Source: Nephrocerus scutellatus (taxonomy: Eukaryota > Arthropoda > Insecta > Diptera > Pipunculidae). From it: DNA of 64,000 nt. Below the pieces are notes generated by a model, which was not told where the DNA came from, did not search any database, and saw only the letters and a list, made by a program, of their open reading frames with translations. The translations under genes and the position numbers were made by a program. The DNA is taken from positions 34,563,777 to 34,627,776 of the forward strand of contig OX352761.1 in assembly GCA_947095585.1 (NCBI GenBank). Direction: 5' to 3'. Of the stretch, positions 62,885-64,000 are shown piece after piece. Position 1 is the first letter of the stretch; the number at the start of each line of letters is the position of its first letter.

Positions 62885-63119
62885 TGTTGAATACACACTT
62901 TTATATTTGTGTTGCGTTATTTTGTTTCGTTGTGTTTATGGCTTTTATAAAACATACTAGTGCGGGTTTCATAAAATACCGTCTGCTTATTTTTTCTACA
63001 CTACATTCACATCTTGTTTTTCGTGTTCTGCTTACTTTTTTTACACTACATTCTATCTCGTTTTTCGTGCTTTAGTATGTGTACAGTTGGGCTTTCTCTA
63101 GAGAGGGTTATGGTTTTGA
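62885..63119. mobile_element. MITE copy related to 4904-5174 (right end)
   Basis: Ends in AGTTGGGCTTTCTCTAGAGA followed by GGGTTATGGTTTTG, the right TIR of the family. The interior has TTATTTTTTCTACACTACAT and TTTTTCGTGTTC twice (62986 and 63031, a 45-bp tandem duplication), matching the interior of the 4904 copy in order. The left end is not clear and may be cut by the SINE. Confidence 0.55.
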
Positions 63120-63120
63120 C

Positions 63121-63248
63121 CAAAACCAAATCCTTCTCCACAAAAAGCCCAACTGCTGATTGACAGATATATGCTTAAAAACTAACAAAATTAAATGTAT
63201 TGGTAATCAACAAAAGAGTTGGGCTTTCTGAAGAGAGGGTTTTGGTAT
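63121..63248. mobile_element. Short MITE of the same family
   Basis: The left end CCAAAACCAAATCCTTCTCC, AAAAAGCCCAACT and the right end AGTTGGGCTTTCTGAAGAGA, GGGTTTTGG are inverted. The interior ACAGATATATGCTTAAAAAC and GGTAATCAACAAAAGAG matches, on the opposite strand, the interior of the 4904-5174 copy. It directly follows the right end of another copy, giving two MITEs end to end. Confidence 0.7.
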
Positions 63249-63267
63249 TAAACACCATCTACATAGA

Positions 63268-63545
63268 GACTTTAAAAAATTATATGGGAGCCACTTCCAA
63301 ATTTGTACAAAAAGTGTTGTCAATCGGAGATACGTAAGAGTATAAAATTTGAAGAAAATTGGGTACTTTTTTTTATAAAATTTACATTGGTGCCCCCCGA
63401 CCCGAGGCCCAGGAGACCCCAAATAAATAGAAAGTGTTGTCAGCGGAGATACACATGTGTGCAAAGTTTGAATAAAATGGGGCTTTAGGAAGTGGGTTAA
63501 AAATGTATCACAAGGGCACGCGAAGTTAATAAAGAGAATTTAAGG
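63268..63545 (+). repeat. Repeat family A copy
   Basis: CAATCGGAGATACGTAAGAG, GCCCCCCGACCCGAGGCCC, CAGCGGAGATACACATGTGT, GGGGCTTTAGGAAGTGGGTT and GGGCACGCGAAGTTAATAAA in family order, with the 3' end AGAGAATTTAAGG. The 5' end is missing. Confidence 0.8.
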
Positions 63546-64000
63546 ATTAAAGGACCTCAAAAAACGAGAAAATGGCCACAATTCAACCCATCACAAAAAT
63601 GCTATTTGGTACTTAGATACTCAAAAAATGTCAGCTCCAGCTAGGTCCTGTGAAAGGTGGTTAAAAAGGACCTCAAATTAGTCGAAAATATAGACATGCA
63701 GGGGTCAAGTCAAGTTAAATAAAAGTTTTTAAAAAAGCAAACGGTTCGCGAGTGCCTGTTTTGTTAGTGTTAAGAGCAGTGTGTGGTGTCCGTGCATCCC
63801 GTCCCCAACAGCACAGCTAAAAAACTTGTTGAAACATAACTGTCGTATGTTTTACTAGCGACAGTTTGACAATCTTTAGCAATCGAATAACGGATTGTGA
63901 GTGTTTCTTCTGGTGATTTAACTCACTTTGTCGCGAAGGTAACAACTGGCAACAACTTGTGTTGATAATCCAATGTGATACATCCATTTCTCAGTTCGGT
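63546..64000. other. End of window, nothing identified
   Basis: No frame or repeat recognised. The composition near 63740-63800 is less AT-rich but shows no motif I can name. Confidence 0.4.

Noticed and set aside
62470..62898. 142-codon minus-strand frame
   Set aside because: It runs through two SINE copies in opposite orientation and gains its length from SINE sequence.

Overview
This window is AT-rich, repeat-laden eukaryotic DNA, almost certainly from a higher (cyclorrhaphan) fly. The one host gene I can identify with confidence is on the minus strand: the first coding exon of doublesex (dsx, 52445-53024), which encodes the DM-domain DNA-binding part of the sex-determination transcription factor. 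The N-terminal sequence, histidine-rich linker and the [11 protein letters not shown]...PSSTSG block are those of brachyceran fly DSX, and the general look is closest to what I know of true fruit flies (Tephritidae). That family placement is inference. The exon ends in a consensus 5' splice site (GTGAGT, 52444-52439). I could not find the next dsx exon, so most or all of 1-52444 is probably the large first coding intron of dsx, while 53025 onward is 5' UTR, promoter and upstream DNA.

The rest is dominated by transposable elements of very different ages. From left to right: tandem Helitron ends (1-166); a decayed APE-type non-LTR element on the minus strand (608-1740); a 4.7-kb two-ORF non-LTR element on the minus strand (2372-7053) split by a MITE with an 8-bp target duplication (4904-5174); a tRNA-derived SINE (7365); RTE-like debris (12760-13780); a LOA/R1-like element with RNase H remnants and a (CCTAA)n tail (15950-18840); a 5'-truncated RTE-like reverse transcriptase with a mutated catalytic box (21130-22560); a TIR element carrying a retrotransposon (25575-26953); a Helitron (about 30098-30510); a second LOA/R1-like relic (30780-32965); and a nest from 33.6 to 42.66 kb. 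In the nest, an old CR1/L2-like element is interrupted by an AT-rich tract holding a nearly intact Jockey-like element (35369-39852, perfect 14-bp target duplication), by a SINE (13-bp imperfect duplication) and by a Helitron (41654-42350). Further right are RTE-like debris (42690-44960), another SINE with a perfect 14-bp duplication (46147-46438), a transposase relic (50170-50575) and a roughly 500-bp tandem duplication that abuts the dsx exon and is itself interrupted by a MITE.

A dispersed repeat family built on GATACACATGTGTGCAAA-type units, with complementary TAAATTCTCTA ends, occurs about a dozen times (10.1, 11.3, 13.9, 25.7, 27.6, 28.4, 33.1, 43.1, 46.6, 57.5, 57.9 and 63.3 kb). The region upstream of dsx (55-64 kb) holds fold-back hairpins, more MITEs, a paired head-to-head SINE and unexplained unique sequence. 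I see no rRNA, functional tRNA, CRISPR or operon-type feature. All positions of TE boundaries are read by eye and most are approximate.
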